From positions 117,145 to 181,144 of the forward strand of contig CAWBVG010000007.1 in the NCBI GenBank assembly GCA_963792175.1: 64,000 bases of DNA, written 5' to 3'. Under the pieces are notes generated by a model. It searched no databases, was not told the DNA's origin, and saw nothing but the letters and a program-made list of their open reading frames with translations. The DNA is from CAWBVG01 sp963792175. GTDB taxonomy: Bacteria; Acidobacteriota; Vicinamibacteria; Vicinamibacterales; CAVVIG01. Below, piece by piece: positions 48,991 to 58,897 of this stretch (positions are counted from its first letter, which is position 1; each line of letters starts with the position of its first letter). The translations under genes and the position numbers were made by a program.

Positions 48991-49806
48991 TCACTGGCGG
49001 CGGATCGTCACGCCGCCGTTGGTGGTCATCACCCGCAGCTTCACGCCGCCGCTGCCGAGCGTCGTGTTGAGCTGACGGTCGAATCGTCCCTGGACCATCA
49101 CCGGGAAGTCGGTGCTGACGCGGCCGTTGACCGTGCCGGTTTCCAGCTCCGCCGAGTAGCGCTCCGGCACCGTCATCTTGACGCCGCCGTTGTGCGTCGA
49201 GACGTCGAGTCCCTGGCCGTCCCAGTGGTCGCCCGTGAGGTCGATCGTCAGGCCGCCGTTGGTCGTCTCGCCCTTGATCTCGCCGCCGACGTTCCGGAGC
49301 GTGACGCCGCCGTTGCGCGCGCGGAATTCGGCGATGCCCTGAAAATCGTCGATCGAGATGCCGCCGTTGTTCGTGCGCAGCGCGAGTTGCGCGCGGTGGG
49401 GGACGTGGAGCTCGAACTCAACCGACCAGTTCTCCCGTCCATCGCGCTCGGGTCCGGTCGCCCGGATGTGTGCGGAGGTTTCGATATGAACGCCGGCCAC
49501 GACGCGGCGGGCGTCGGCGTCGGTGTCGCCGGACCCGCGAACGATGCTGCGGACCAGCACGTCGCCGCGGTCCCAGCCGATGACCTTGATGCCGCCGTTG
49601 GCGCCGGCATCGACGTCGAGCGGCGCCGCGCCGCCGATGGTCTCTTCGCGGACCTCGCAGAAGGACGCTCGCCGGGAATCGTCCCACCCGGAGTTGTTGC
49701 AGCCGTCAGATCGCCCGGGATTCCGGCGGGTCTGGGCGTTTACAGGCAGACTGGCCGCGACCAGCAGGGTCGTCAGCGCAACGGTCAGGGAGCGGGCGCG
49801 CAGCAT
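48991..49806 (-). CDS. Exported DUF4097 beta-repeat protein
   Basis: A 271-residue protein with signal peptide SLTVALTTLLVAASLPVNAQ. The mature part is a right-handed beta-helix-like array. The repeating NGG turn is evident: GANGGIKVIGWDRGDVLVRS, RTNNGGISIDDFQGIAEFRA, RNGGVTLRNVGGEIKGETTN, GGLTIDLTGDHWDGQGLDVS, THNGGVKMTVPERYSAELET, GTVNGRVSTDFPVMVQGRF and TTNGGVTIRRQ. This is the DUF4097 pattern. Such proteins are common next to anti-sigma or adhesin genes; none is adjacent. Two cysteines (DGCNNSGW and FCEVREE) near the start may bond. The gene is intact. Function unknown. Confidence 0.83.
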   Translation of the reverse strand: MLRARSLTVALTTLLVAASLPVNAQTRRNPGRSDGCNNSGWDDSRRASFCEVREETIGGAAPLDVDAGANGGIKVIGWDRGDVLVRSIVRGSGDTDADARRVVAGVHIETSAHIRATGPERDGRENWSVEFELHVPHRAQLALRTNNGGISIDDFQGIAEFRARNGGVTLRNVGGEIKGETTNGGLTIDLTGDHWDGQGLDVSTHNGGVKMTVPERYSAELETGTVNGRVSTDFPVMVQGRFDRQLNTTLGSGGVKLRVMTTNGGVTIRRQ

Positions 49807-49848
49807 CGGAACCTCCAGACCATTGGACGGAGGCGACGCCGCTGCCGT

Positions 49849-50049
49849 TTACTGGCCGCCCAGCAGAACCGGTGGCTCGAGCGGCACCCGGGCCACGAGG
49901 CCGGCGGCCACTTCCGCCTGCGCCGTCGTGATCACCTTGTCGGTTCCGCGTTCAACTCGGGGAATGCAACCGCGCATCAACTGCGCGGCGCGCAGGCCGC
50001 TGACGACGGCGAATTCGAACGGATTGGAGCCGACGGGACGCTTAACCAC
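49849..50049 (-). CDS. rpoZ: RNA polymerase omega subunit-like protein
   Basis: A 66-residue protein starting at the GTG 50047-50049, with AAAGG eight bases upstream. The body SNPFEFAVVSGLRAAQLMRG, CIPRVERGTDKVITTAQAEV and AAGLVARV has the omega pattern: NxFEFVVVAxxRAxQLxxGxxPRV followed by K and AxxEVxxGxV. Omega stabilises the beta' subunit. In many bacteria the gene sits beside gmk; here it is alone, between the DUF4097 gene (43 bases downstream) and 169 bases of non-coding DNA that contains an AACCACAGGGACC fragment of the widespread repeat type. It could be the sole rpoZ or a second copy. Confidence 0.72.
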   Translation of the reverse strand: MVKRPVGSNPFEFAVVSGLRAAQLMRGCIPRVERGTDKVITTAQAEVAAGLVARVPLEPPVLLGGQ

Positions 50050-50218
50050 AGGGACCTTTCGTGCTTTAGGGAGGGCTGGAGCCCGGACGGCGGCTGCAGG
50101 CTCGGGAAAGCGGAGGTGAGGTCTAGTATACCTCGCATCGCGACGCGATCGGATTCGTTGAAAAAACGGGCCTCGCGGTGCATCTCATGCGAGCATCTGG
50201 TTTCCCAGGAGCATTCGC

Positions 50219-50548
50219 ATGGCAGACTGCAAGCTGAGTCCGGGAACGGTCGACAGCCGGTTCATGGGCCGCGCGGGCGACGTGACGCTGTTTGTGCACG
50301 GGACGACCGGCACCGTCCTCTTTCAGCAGGCGACCTACAAGGGCAACCTGATCGCCGGGTTGCCATCCGACACCCTCACGTGCACGCTTGAAACCGGCAT
50401 CGGCGACCTGGACATCGTGTTCTCGTTCAGCGATCCCGCGACTGGCGCTGGTGTCCTGCAGGAGGAGTGTGTCAACAACACGCCGCTCGCTCTCGTGTCG
50501 GCGCGGGAACCCTTCCAGCGCTATCGAATCCGCACGCGGGAGTCGTGA
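50219..50548 (+). CDS. Small unknown protein
   Basis: A 109-residue protein without signal peptide. The text alternates short beta-prone stretches (RAGDVTLFVHGTTGTVLFQQ, ATYKGNLIAGLPSDTLTCTL, DIVFSFSDPATGAGVLQEE) with three cysteines. An AGGAG-like AGGAGCATTC precedes the ATG. The stop overlaps the next start (TGATG), so it is coupled to the 50548 gene. Base use is like the rest of the window. No family is recognised; the shape suggests a small beta-sandwich. As the neighbour is exported, a cytosolic role for this one would be surprising; an unrecognised secretion route is possible. Confidence 0.6.
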   Translation: MADCKLSPGTVDSRFMGRAGDVTLFVHGTTGTVLFQQATYKGNLIAGLPSDTLTCTLETGIGDLDIVFSFSDPATGAGVLQEECVNNTPLALVSAREPFQRYRIRTRES

Positions 50549-52105
50549 TGAGACGGTGCGCGCTGTTCACCCTGTGGATGCTGACGATCGCGGTGCCGTC
50601 GTACGCGGCGCCGCAACTGCCCCCCCTGCTGCCGGTCGAGTGCGACAGGTTGATCGAGCTGCTGTTGGCGACGACGGCGCCGGACGATCGGCGACGGGTG
50701 GCCGAAGCACTGGTCGACATGACCAGTCACACGCAGTGCCTCGCCGATGCCATGATGCAGCGCGCAGCCTTTCCGGCGTTCCTCAAGTTGCTCGAGACCC
50801 TCCGCACCGACAAGCAGAGCGGCGCCAGCTCCGGGACGGGCGGATCGACGAACCTCGTCTCGAAAGGCACGACGGCGAAGATCCTGTCGGTCGCAGCCGA
50901 GTACGGCGCGCTGACAGAAACGGTCAACAAGCAGATCGTGACCGTGCAGGGCAGCGCCGACGCCATCCCCGCCGTCCTCATTCGACACAACCTCGTCCGC
51001 TACTGTCCGACGCGGGGCACGCCCGATTGCGCCAGCAGCACGTTGATCCAGACGCTGCAGCGATTTTCGTACGCCGTGTCGTTCGATACGGGCCAAACCG
51101 GGCAGAGCGTCGAGGCCACAGCCAGCACCTCGGCGGGTGGAACCGCGGTGCCGGTGACCTTCTCCGCTGACAGCCATTCGGTCACGGCGGTTACGGTGCG
51201 CGCGGTGCTGGTGAACGCCCGGGACAAGGTGTCGAAGAGCTACCAGGAGGCGTGGAGGGAGAAAGTGCTGACATCGCCGGGCGCGCTCAACGAGGCCGCG
51301 CGGCGCCTGCTCCAGTCGGCCGGCGGATTCCTCACCCTCGTGATCGACGATCCGGGATACGGGCCCTGGCAGGCCGAAACGGTTCGCCTGCTCCTGGCCG
51401 CGCGGAGGGACCAGATCCAGAAGGTGTGGGACACGCGGCTCCAGGCGCTGGTGGAATTGCTGCGCCCGCGTCATCCGGATCTTCAGGAACGAGCGGCCGA
51501 CGCGGTGGCGGCGTTCCGCGCCTTCAGGTTCGAGGAGGACGCCGTCGTCGCAACCCTGCAGAAACCCGTGGCGACGCTTCAGTACCGACTACAAGAGTCC
51601 GCTCAACCAGCCGTCGACCTCGACGTTGCGGTTCGTATTCGACAAGGGCCTGGCGGACGGCTGGTCGTTCACGGCCAACGCCGCCATCGAGGCGTACAAC
51701 GACCGCCCGTCCAGCTTTGTTCCCGGCCGCGGCTACGTCCGCGATGCGCAAGTCGGTCTGCAGTTTCAGAAGAGTCTGGGAACGGTGAATCTGCTCGGCG
51801 CGGCGGCGATTGCCGGGACGTACTACTTCCAGTATCAGAACAGGCCGTCGATCCTGAACCTCACGCCGGGGACGTCGTTTCCCGGCATCACCTTCGTTGG
51901 CCTGCCGGATACTGCGACGCAGGTCTTCTCCACGAGAGGGAACATCCAGGTCGGGCAAATCCGCCTGGTGCTCGGGCCCGAGAATTCGAGCGCCCGATTT
52001 CCGGTCTCGATCACCTACTCGAACCGCACCGAATTCATCGATCGGCCGGGATGGCGGGGGCAGGTCGGCGTCAGCTACGACTTCGATTCGCTGTTCGGAA
52101 AATAG
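50548..52105 (+). CDS. Exported protein with helical N-domain and beta-rich C-domain, unknown
   Basis: A roughly 518-residue protein. Signal peptide MRRCALFTLWMLTIAVPSYA. The N-terminal half is helical and polar (VECDRLIELLLATTAPDDRR, ALVDMTSHTQCLADAMMQRA). A central beta region follows (IVTVQGSADAIPAVLIRHNL, VSFDTGQTGQSVEATAST), then a helical hairpin (AETVRLLLAARRDQIQKVWD). One shift near 51588-51592 leads to an outer-membrane-like C-terminal part: LRFVFDKGLADGWSFTANAA, VGLQFQKSLGTVNLLGAAAI, QVGQIRLVLGPENSSARFPV and QVGVSYDFDSLFGK. No family recognised. Alternating strands, aromatic residues and a C-terminal strand suggest a beta-barrel anchored by a helical plug. Confidence 0.65.
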
Positions 52106-52202
52106 TAGGGTCTTCACGCCATGCGCGTCGAGCGGGTTGGCGCGGCGTTTACGCGCCAGCCTCCGTGCTAAGCTCTGACCGGATCAGGACGTTCTGAGAT
52201 CG

Positions 52203-54002
52203 ATGCCGATCCGTGACGATCTCTCGCGGCTGCTATTGACGCTCGCGTCGATCGTATCGCTCTGCGCGGTCCCCAGCGCGGCGGTTGCCCAGCAAAACAC
52301 CGCCAAGAACGTGCTCGCCTTGTACTCGGAGCAAGTCGAGACGGAAAACTACGCCGCGTTGGCGGAAGGGCTCCGATCGGGCCTCCATTCCCAGCACACG
52401 TTCACCGTGGAGATCTATTCCGAGCACCTCGATCTTCTGCGGTTTGTCGATGCCCCCCACCAGGAGAATCTGGCGGCCTACCTGCGGGCGAAGTATGCCG
52501 ACCGCCGAATCGATCTGATTGTCGTGATCGGCTCTTCGGCATTCAATTTCATCACGGAACGGGGTGAAGCGATCTTTCCGGGCGTTCCGATCGTGTTCAC
52601 CTCGGTGGGCATCACGAAAATCGAAAAGAGTCCGCTGCGGCGCACTGTCACGGGCATCGCCGTGAAGCGCGACTACGGCGACACGATCGACGTGATTCTT
52701 CGCCTGCAGCCGGATACCACCGACATCGTCATCCCGGTCGGCGCGACGTCGCTCGAGAAGACGTGGACGACGGAAATCCGCGACTCGCTCAAATCATTCG
52801 AGCCGCGGGTGCGCCTCACCTATCTGTCCGACCTGCCGATGACCGAATTGCTGCGGCGGTTGACGAAGCTGCCGGCGCACACGGCCGTCCTCTATTCGCC
52901 CTTGTTCTCGAACGATGCGGCCGGACGTCATTTCCTGCCTGAAGAAGCGCTGGCGCTGATGGTGCCCGCGTCCGCCGCGCCGGTTTACGGAACGAACGAC
53001 TCGTATCTCGGGCTCGGCATCGTCGGCGGCGCGCTGTACAGACTGTCGGAGGTGGGCGCCGCCGCCGGCCGTGTCGGTGCGCGCGTACTCGAAGGCGAGG
53101 CGCCCGCGACGATCCCCGTCGAAACGCTGAATCCGAACCATCGCATGTTCGACGCCCGCCAGATGGAGCGCTGGGGCATCAGCCGCGCCCGCCTGCCCGG
53201 CGACAGCATCGTGCAGTTCACCCAGCCCTCGGTCTGGAGTCTCTACAAGGGTTACATCATCGGATCGCTGGTCCTGGTGATGCTCCAGGCCTGGATGATT
53301 CTCCGGCTGGTGATGCAGGCTCGCCGGCTCAAGAACTCGGAGTCGCTGCTGAAGGAGCTGAGCGGTCACCTGCTCAATGCCCAGGACGCCGAACGGACTC
53401 GAATCGCGCGCGAGCTGCACGACGACTTCGGCCAGCGGCTCGCGCTGCTGAGGATCGAGCTGGAGTTGCTGCCACGGGAATGGCCGGCGCACGAATCGGC
53501 CGGCCGTGCCAGACTGCGCCCGATCATCTCGCAGGTCGAGGAGCTCTCGATCGATCTTCATACGTTGTCGCACATGCTGCATTCGTCGAGGCTTCAGCTC
53601 CTCGGACTTCGTTCGGCGCTCGAAGAGCTGTGCGCGAACATCGCCAGGCAGCACCACGTCACCGTCGAATTGGGAGGCGGCCCGCTCGCCCCGCACATTC
53701 CCCCCGACATCGCTCTCTGCCTGTACCGCATCGCGCAGGAAGCCCTGCACAACGCCGCCAGGCACAGCGGCGCAGGTCGGATCGACGTGGAGCTCACCGA
53801 CAACAATGCGCTCCTACGGATGAAGATCACCGATGGCGGAAAAGGCTTCGATCCCGGCCGGGCATCGCAAGGCCTTGGCCTGGCGAGCATGCGGGAGCGC
53901 GCGCGGATGATCGGCGGCGAACTGGCCATCGAGTCGGCGCCGGGCCGCGGCACCACGCTGGTCGCGCAAGTGCGCAGCGTCGCGTCGACGCCAGCGGCGT
54001 GA
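52203..54002 (+). CDS. NarL-type sensor histidine kinase with ABC substrate-binding-like sensor
   Basis: A 599-residue intact membrane kinase. Signal segment 1-30 (ending AAVAQQ). The periplasmic sensor (about 35-340) resembles the ABC substrate-binding fold of the TrpX type: KNVLALYSEQVETENYAALA, DLIVVIGSSAFNFITERG and PIVFTSVGITKIEKSPLRR. A transmembrane helix lies at 350-372. HisKA_3: DAERTRIARELHDDFGQRLA with phospho-accepting His406. The HATPase domain has RIAQEALHNAARHSGA (Asn517), ITDGGKGFDPG and GLGLASMRERARMIGG. Such kinases pair with LuxR/NarL regulators; none is found nearby, so it is an orphan here. Ligand unknown. The hairpin GGTTGGCGCG...CGCGCCAGCC at 52136-52162 precedes it. 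Confidence 0.9.
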   Translation: MPIRDDLSRLLLTLASIVSLCAVPSAAVAQQNTAKNVLALYSEQVETENYAALAEGLRSGLHSQHTFTVEIYSEHLDLLRFVDAPHQENLAAYLRAKYADRRIDLIVVIGSSAFNFITERGEAIFPGVPIVFTSVGITKIEKSPLRRTVTGIAVKRDYGDTIDVILRLQPDTTDIVIPVGATSLEKTWTTEIRDSLKSFEPRVRLTYLSDLPMTELLRRLTKLPAHTAVLYSPLFSNDAAGRHFLPEEALALMVPASAAPVYGTNDSYLGLGIVGGALYRLSEVGAAAGRVGARVLEGEAPATIPVETLNPNHRMFDARQMERWGISRARLPGDSIVQFTQPSVWSLYKGYIIGSLVLVMLQAWMILRLVMQARRLKNSESLLKELSGHLLNAQDAERTRIARELHDDFGQRLALLRIELELLPREWPAHESAGRARLRPIISQVEELSIDLHTLSHMLHSSRLQLLGLRSALEELCANIARQHHVTVELGGGPLAPHIPPDIALCLYRIAQEALHNAARHSGAGRIDVELTDNNALLRMKITDGGKGFDPGRASQGLGLASMRERARMIGGELAIESAPGRGTTLVAQVRSVASTPAA

Positions 54003-54046
54003 AGCGACAACGCTCGTGCTGCCGCCGCGAGAACGGGCACGCCCCC

Positions 54047-54080
54047 CAAAGTTGACAACTTTGTAGGGCTCGTATATTTT
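54047..54080 (+). promoter_or_regulatory. Promoter with a 17 bp palindromic operator before the ROK regulator
   Basis: CAAAGTTGACAACTTTG (54047-54063) is a perfect palindrome around its centre base. It contains a consensus TTGACA (-35, 54052-54057). TATTTT at 54075-54080 lies exactly 17 bases further, a near-consensus -10. The start codon of the ROK gene is about 119 bases after it. A dimeric HTH regulator binding here would block RNA polymerase; autoregulation by the ROK protein is the simplest reading. Confidence 0.68.
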
Positions 54081-54198
54081 GCACCCCCTTGAGACAATAT
54101 CCGGGCCAGAGAGCGGTCGCAGTCCGCTGCGGCGTACCGCGTTTCGCGGAAAATGCTGGCATTCTGGCCCGTGCGCCCGGCGCATTTGCTCCAACGTG

Positions 54199-55423
54199 AT
54201 GCAAATGCGTCGCATTGATCCCAATCGCTTCCACGTTGCGACGCGCGGCACCTCCCGGCAGATCAACCGCCAGATCGCGCTCACGCTGATCAGCAGCCAT
54301 CAGCCCATCTCGCGCGCCGACCTGGCGCGCCGGATGAAAATGCGCCGCGGCGCGGTCGGCCTGCTCGTCCAGGAACTGCTCGCCGACCGCCAGATCGTCG
54401 AAGGCACCACCGGCGAAATCGCGCGCGGCCGGCAGCCCGACGCTGCTCTACATCAACACGCGCGAGCGGATCGAGCGTGGCCGTCGACATCCGCGCGAGC
54501 CGCACGTTCCTCATGCTCGCGGACCCGATGGGCCAGCCGCGATCGGACATCGTCAGCCTGCCGACGGCGCAGGAACCCGAAGCGCCTGGTGACGGCTCTG
54601 GCACGGCGCATCGCCGACCTGCTCAAGTCCCACGCCGGCATCGTCGGGCAATGTCAGGGGATTGGCGTCGTCGTGCCCGGCATGGTCGATCCCGGAACCG
54701 GCCGCGTGATCCATGCGCCGACGCTGCGGCTGGCGCAACGTCGACCTGCGCGCCCGGCTCGCGGCGGCGACCGGGCTTCCGGTGCACGTCGAGAACTCGG
54801 GACGCGCCTGCGCGCTGGCGCAGGTGTGGGAGGCGCGCAACGTCGCCGCGCGGGTGCGGAATCTGGTGTTCGTCAGCGTCTCGGACGGCGTCGGCGTCGG
54901 CGTCGTCGTCAACGGCGAGCTGCTGCGCGGGCGCCACAACATCGCCGGCGAGTTCGCGCACATGCCGCTGAGCATCGATGGTCCGCGCTGCTCGTGCGGC
55001 GCCATCGGCTGCTGGGAAGCGCACATCTCGAATCTCGCGACGCTGACGCGCTATTTCGGACGGCCCGCAGGAGCGGACGTCCGGCGATCAGCGCGTTCAC
55101 GATCGACGACCTGATCGCCCGCGCGCGATCCGGCGACGGCAAGGCGGTTGCCGCGCTCCAGGCGTCCGCGCGCTACCTCGGGCTGGGCCTCGGCGGCATC
55201 GTCAACATCATCGACCCCGACTGCGTCTTCATCGGCGGCGAAATCACCACCGCCTGGGATCTCATCGAGAGCACGTGTCCGCACCGCCCTCGCCGAGCGC
55301 GCGCTGACGCCGGCCGCCGCGTCCACCGACATCGTCATCGTTTCAGCAGAAGAGCATCCGCGCCTGCGCGGCGCTGCCATGCTCGTCGCGGCGCCGACAT
55401 TTGCCGCGCCGGTCGTGGCCTGA
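54199..55423 (+). CDS. ROK-family transcriptional regulator
   Basis: A roughly 405-residue regulator of the NagC/XylR type. The winged HTH is at the start: TSRQINRQIALTLISSHQPI, SRADLARRMKMRRGAVGLLV. The ROK kinase-fold part: VAVDIRASRTFLMLADPMG, GIGVVVPGMVDPGTGRVIHA, LVFVSVSDGVGVGVVVNGEL, HNIAGEFAHMPLSIDGP and the zinc motif CSCGAIGCWEAH. The end is LGLGLGGIVNIIDPDCVFIG and EEHPRLRGAAMLVAA. Shifts are near 54438, 54472, 54585, 54732, 55072 and 55282. Upstream is a palindromic operator-promoter, and 14 bases downstream is a TonB receptor gene with its own ribosome site, so a sugar-responsive uptake unit is likely. Confidence 0.83.
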
Positions 55424-55437
55424 TCAAAGGAGCCGTT

Positions 55438-58400
55438 ATGGCGTTGTGAGATTCCGCCGCCGTCGCCGCGCTCGCCGCGATGCTCGATCGCGACGCCCGC
55501 CCTGGCGCAGGTGCCAACCGGGACGATCCTCGGCACGCGTCAAGGACGCCCAGGGCGCGGTGGTTCCCGGCGCCACCGTCACCGCCACCAACCTGGGCAC
55601 GCAGTTCTCGCAGGAACGCCGTGACCGACGCGCGCGGGCGAGTACGCGCTGCGGCTGCTGCCGGTCGGCAACTACAAGGTGGACGTCACGCATGCCCGGC
55701 TTCAAGAACTTCACGCAGACCGGCATCGTGCTCGAAGTCGGGCGCAACGCCAGGGTCGACGCGACGATCGAGCTCGGCGCGGTCAGCGAGACGGTGTCGG
55801 TCGTCGGCGACTCGCCGCTCGTCGACACCACGTCGGCCGCGCTGTCGCGGACGGTCGGCCAGAACGAGGTGCTGAACCTGCCGCTCGTCAACCGCGACCT
55901 GTACTCGCTCCTGAGCATCACCGGCGGCGTCACCAGCAACGACGAGCTCGAACTCGCTCGGCGGACCGGAGCAGGTGACCACGATCAACGGCTCCGGCGC
56001 GCGCGCAGATGGGCACCGTCAACTTCCAGCTGGATGGCGGGAACAACACCGCGGGCCTGCGCGGCACCGGCAACCCGGCGCCGAACCCCGAAGCGGTGCA
56101 GGAGTTCCGCGTCCTGACCAACGGCTACTCGGCCGAGTACGGCCGCTACTCGGCGGGCGTCGTCGACATCGTCACCAAGTCGGGGACCAACATCTTTCAC
56201 GGCGCCGCCTTCGATTTCATCCGCAACGAGAAGCTGAACTCGCCGCGCTGGGCGCCGCCGGGAACGGTCGGCACCAACGATCCGCTCGATCGCAACCAGT
56301 TCGGCGGCGCGTTCGGCGGCCCGATCGCGAAGGACAAGACGTTCTTCTTCGCCAGCTACTCGGGACTGCGGCAGGAAGAGACCTACTACCGGAACACCGC
56401 GGTGGTGCCGACGGCGCTCGAGCGCGCCGGCGACTTCTCGCAGTCGTCGATCAAGCCGCGGGATCCGGTGACCGGCGTCGCGTTCCCCGGCAACCTCATC
56501 CCGGCCGGCGCGGTTCGACATCGCGGCGAAGACGATTCAGGACAAGTACGTCCCGCTGTCGAACCTGCCGAACAACTTCTACGAAGTGCGCGCGGCCGGA
56601 TCCGATCAGCACCAACGAAGGCACGCTCAAGATCGATCACCAGCTCTCGCCGACGCAGTCCTTCGCGTTCAGCTACTTCCATCAGCGCGGCGTCGATACG
56701 CAGCCGCTGACGCTGACCGGCAACATCCCGTGGGTCGATCGCGACTTCGCCTGGAAGCAGCACAACGTCAACCTCGTCGCACACCTGGACGCTGGGGCCG
56801 TCGATGATCAATCAGCTGCGCGGCACCTACGTGCGCCAGTTCGGCGCCCGCGTGAACAACCCGACGACGTCGCTCGCGGACCTGAACTCGAAGTTCACGC
56901 CGCAGGGCGATCCGACGCTGCCGCGCCTCACGGTCACCGGCTACTTCACCGGCCAGACGTCGATCGCCGGGCCCGGACGCCGGCAGCAACTACATCGAGC
57001 GTGAAGGACGCGCTGAGCATCACCAAGGGCAAGCACTCGTTCAAGATCGGCGGCGACGTGTCGTACGAGGCGATCGTCCACGACACGCTGCTCGACAACT
57101 ACGGCGTCTTCACCTTCAACGGCAGCAAGACCGGCAACGCCTACGCCGACTTCCTGCTCGGCCTGCCGGCGACGATGACGCAGGACGCGCCGGTGCGAAA
57201 GACCGACAACGGCGCCTACCTCAGCGCCTTCGCGCAGGACGACTTCCGCATCCATCCGCGCGTCACGCTGAACCTCGGCGTCCGCTACGACGTGCAGTTC
57301 CCGTATCACCGATCCGCAGGACCGCAAGCTCGCCTTCGTGCCGGGGCAGAAGTCGACGATCAACCCGACCGCGCCGGTCGGGCTGCTGTTCCCCGGCGAC
57401 GCCGGCGTCAGCCGCGGGATCGTGCACACCGACCTCAACAACATCGCGCCGCGCCTCGGCGTCGCGTGGGATCCGAACGGCGACGGCCGGACGGCCGTGC
57501 GCGCGTCGTTCGGCATGTTCTACGGCAGCATCACCGGCAACGAGTGGAACACCACCGCCGACAATCAGCCGTTCACCGTCCGGCAGTCGTTCCCGACCGT
57601 CTTCACGCTGTCCGATCCGTATCGCAACCTGCCCGGCGGCGTCGGTCCGTTTCCGTTCAACTACACGCCCGGCGTCGCCGCGGTTCACGCTGCCGGCGCA
57701 GGTGTTCGGTCCGTCGCTCGACTTCGTCTGGCCGCTCAGCTACCAGACCAACATCACGGTGGAGAAGGAGCTCGGCAAGAGCTTCAGCGTGACCGCGTCG
57801 TACGTCGGCGTCGTTCGGGCGGAACCTCGCCGCGGGCGTGGACAACAACTACCCGGTGTTCGGCGCCGACCGCGACGACGGCGAACGTCAACGCGCGGCG
57901 GCCGTATCTGCCCGGCACGATCGGCGCGGCCACCGTGCTGTCGTCGATCTTCGGCAGCGACTACAACGGCCTGCAGCTGAGCGCCGAGCGCCGCGGCGCC
58001 AGGCTGATCGGGGAAGGCGTACTACTCGTTCGGCCGCGGCTACGAGGACGTCGACTTCCAGGGCGGCGGCCTGCCGGGCGTGCAGAACGCGACGAAGCTC
58101 GCGCGCGGAACGCGGCCGGAACTCCAACGATCGCACGCACAGCCTCGTGCTGTCGGGCGTGTGGAAGATCGACTACCTCCGCGACTCGTCGTCGGTCGTG
58201 AGCGTGCTCGCGCGCGACTGGACGGTGTCGGCGATCGTCGACGCTTCCAGACCGGCACGCCGCTCACGATCGCCGCGGGCACCGACCGCAACTTCGACGG
58301 CCTCACCAACGATCGCGCCGATCTCGTCGGCAACCCGGAGCTCGATCACGGGCGTCCGATCGAGCAGCTGATCGAGGGCTGGTTCAACGTCGCGGCGTTC

Positions 58401-58667
58401 GCCGTGCCGGCGGTCGGCACGGACGGCAACTCCGGCCGCAACATCATCGACGGCCCCGGCTATCGGAACGTCGACCTCGGCATCTTCCGCGACATCCCGC
58501 TGAAGGGCCGCTCGATGTTCCAGTTCCGCATCGAGGCGACGAACGTCTTCAACATCGTCAACTTGAACAACCCGGGGACCAGCCTCAACGCCCCCGCGAC
58601 GTTCGGCAAGATCCGCAGCGCGCGCAACATGCGCCAGATTCAGCTGGGCGCGCGCGTCTCGTTCTAG
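55438..58667 (+). CDS. Oar-like TonB-dependent receptor with carboxypeptidase-regulatory-like domain (2)
   Basis: An outer-membrane receptor of about 1,075 residues. AAAGGAG at 55425-55431 precedes the ATG at 55438. After a broken signal peptide come the regulatory-like domain (KDAQGAVVPGATVTATNLGT, LLPVGNYKVDVTMPGFKNF), plug (VGQNEVLNLPLVNRDLYSLL, QFGGAFGGPIAKDKTFFFAS) and barrel (RNSNDRTHSLVLSGVWKIDY, GRSMFQFRIEATNVFNIVNL). It ends QLGARVSF with the terminal Phe. At least twelve single-base shifts occur, most densely in 55440-56000 and 57680-58260. It follows the ROK gene closely, and the operator at 54047 may control both. Compared with the 38860 receptor, it has the ERAGDFSQS and IPAGRFD blocks frequent in acidobacterial receptors. 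Cargo is unknown. Confidence 0.87.
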
Positions 58668-58680
58668 TTCGATTCCAGAC

Positions 58681-58749
58681 GCACGTAGTGTCCGGCTTCC
58701 ACCTTCGCCGCGATGCGGCTACGGCGGGACAGGAAAGCCGGACACGTGC
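58681..58749. repeat. Dispersed palindromic element, copy B
   Basis: GCACGT...GTGTCCGGCTT (58681-58698) is matched by AAGCCGGACAC plus ACGTGC (58735-58749). The 28-base core 58699-58726 matches, in opposite orientation, the core of copy A at 36246-36273 with two mismatches. The remaining 148 bases to the next gene show CTTTCC-free ordinary sequence and no gene. Confidence 0.8.
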
Positions 58750-58897
58750 TGAGTCGAGGCCATCGGATCACCAGACGACCTTGAGACCTTCGTAAAGCTT
58801 GAGGGCTTCTCATCCATTCGCCAACTCACCCATTTACCAGCGTACAGGGCCAGCGTTGGTGCCGAACTCGCATGCAGGAAGCTCCGGAGGTCGAAAC

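Noticed and set aside
52136..52162. Hairpin GGTTGGCGCG...CGCGCCAGCC as a terminator of the 50548 gene
   Set aside because: The stem includes a G-T pair and no T-tract follows, so I cannot call it an intrinsic terminator.
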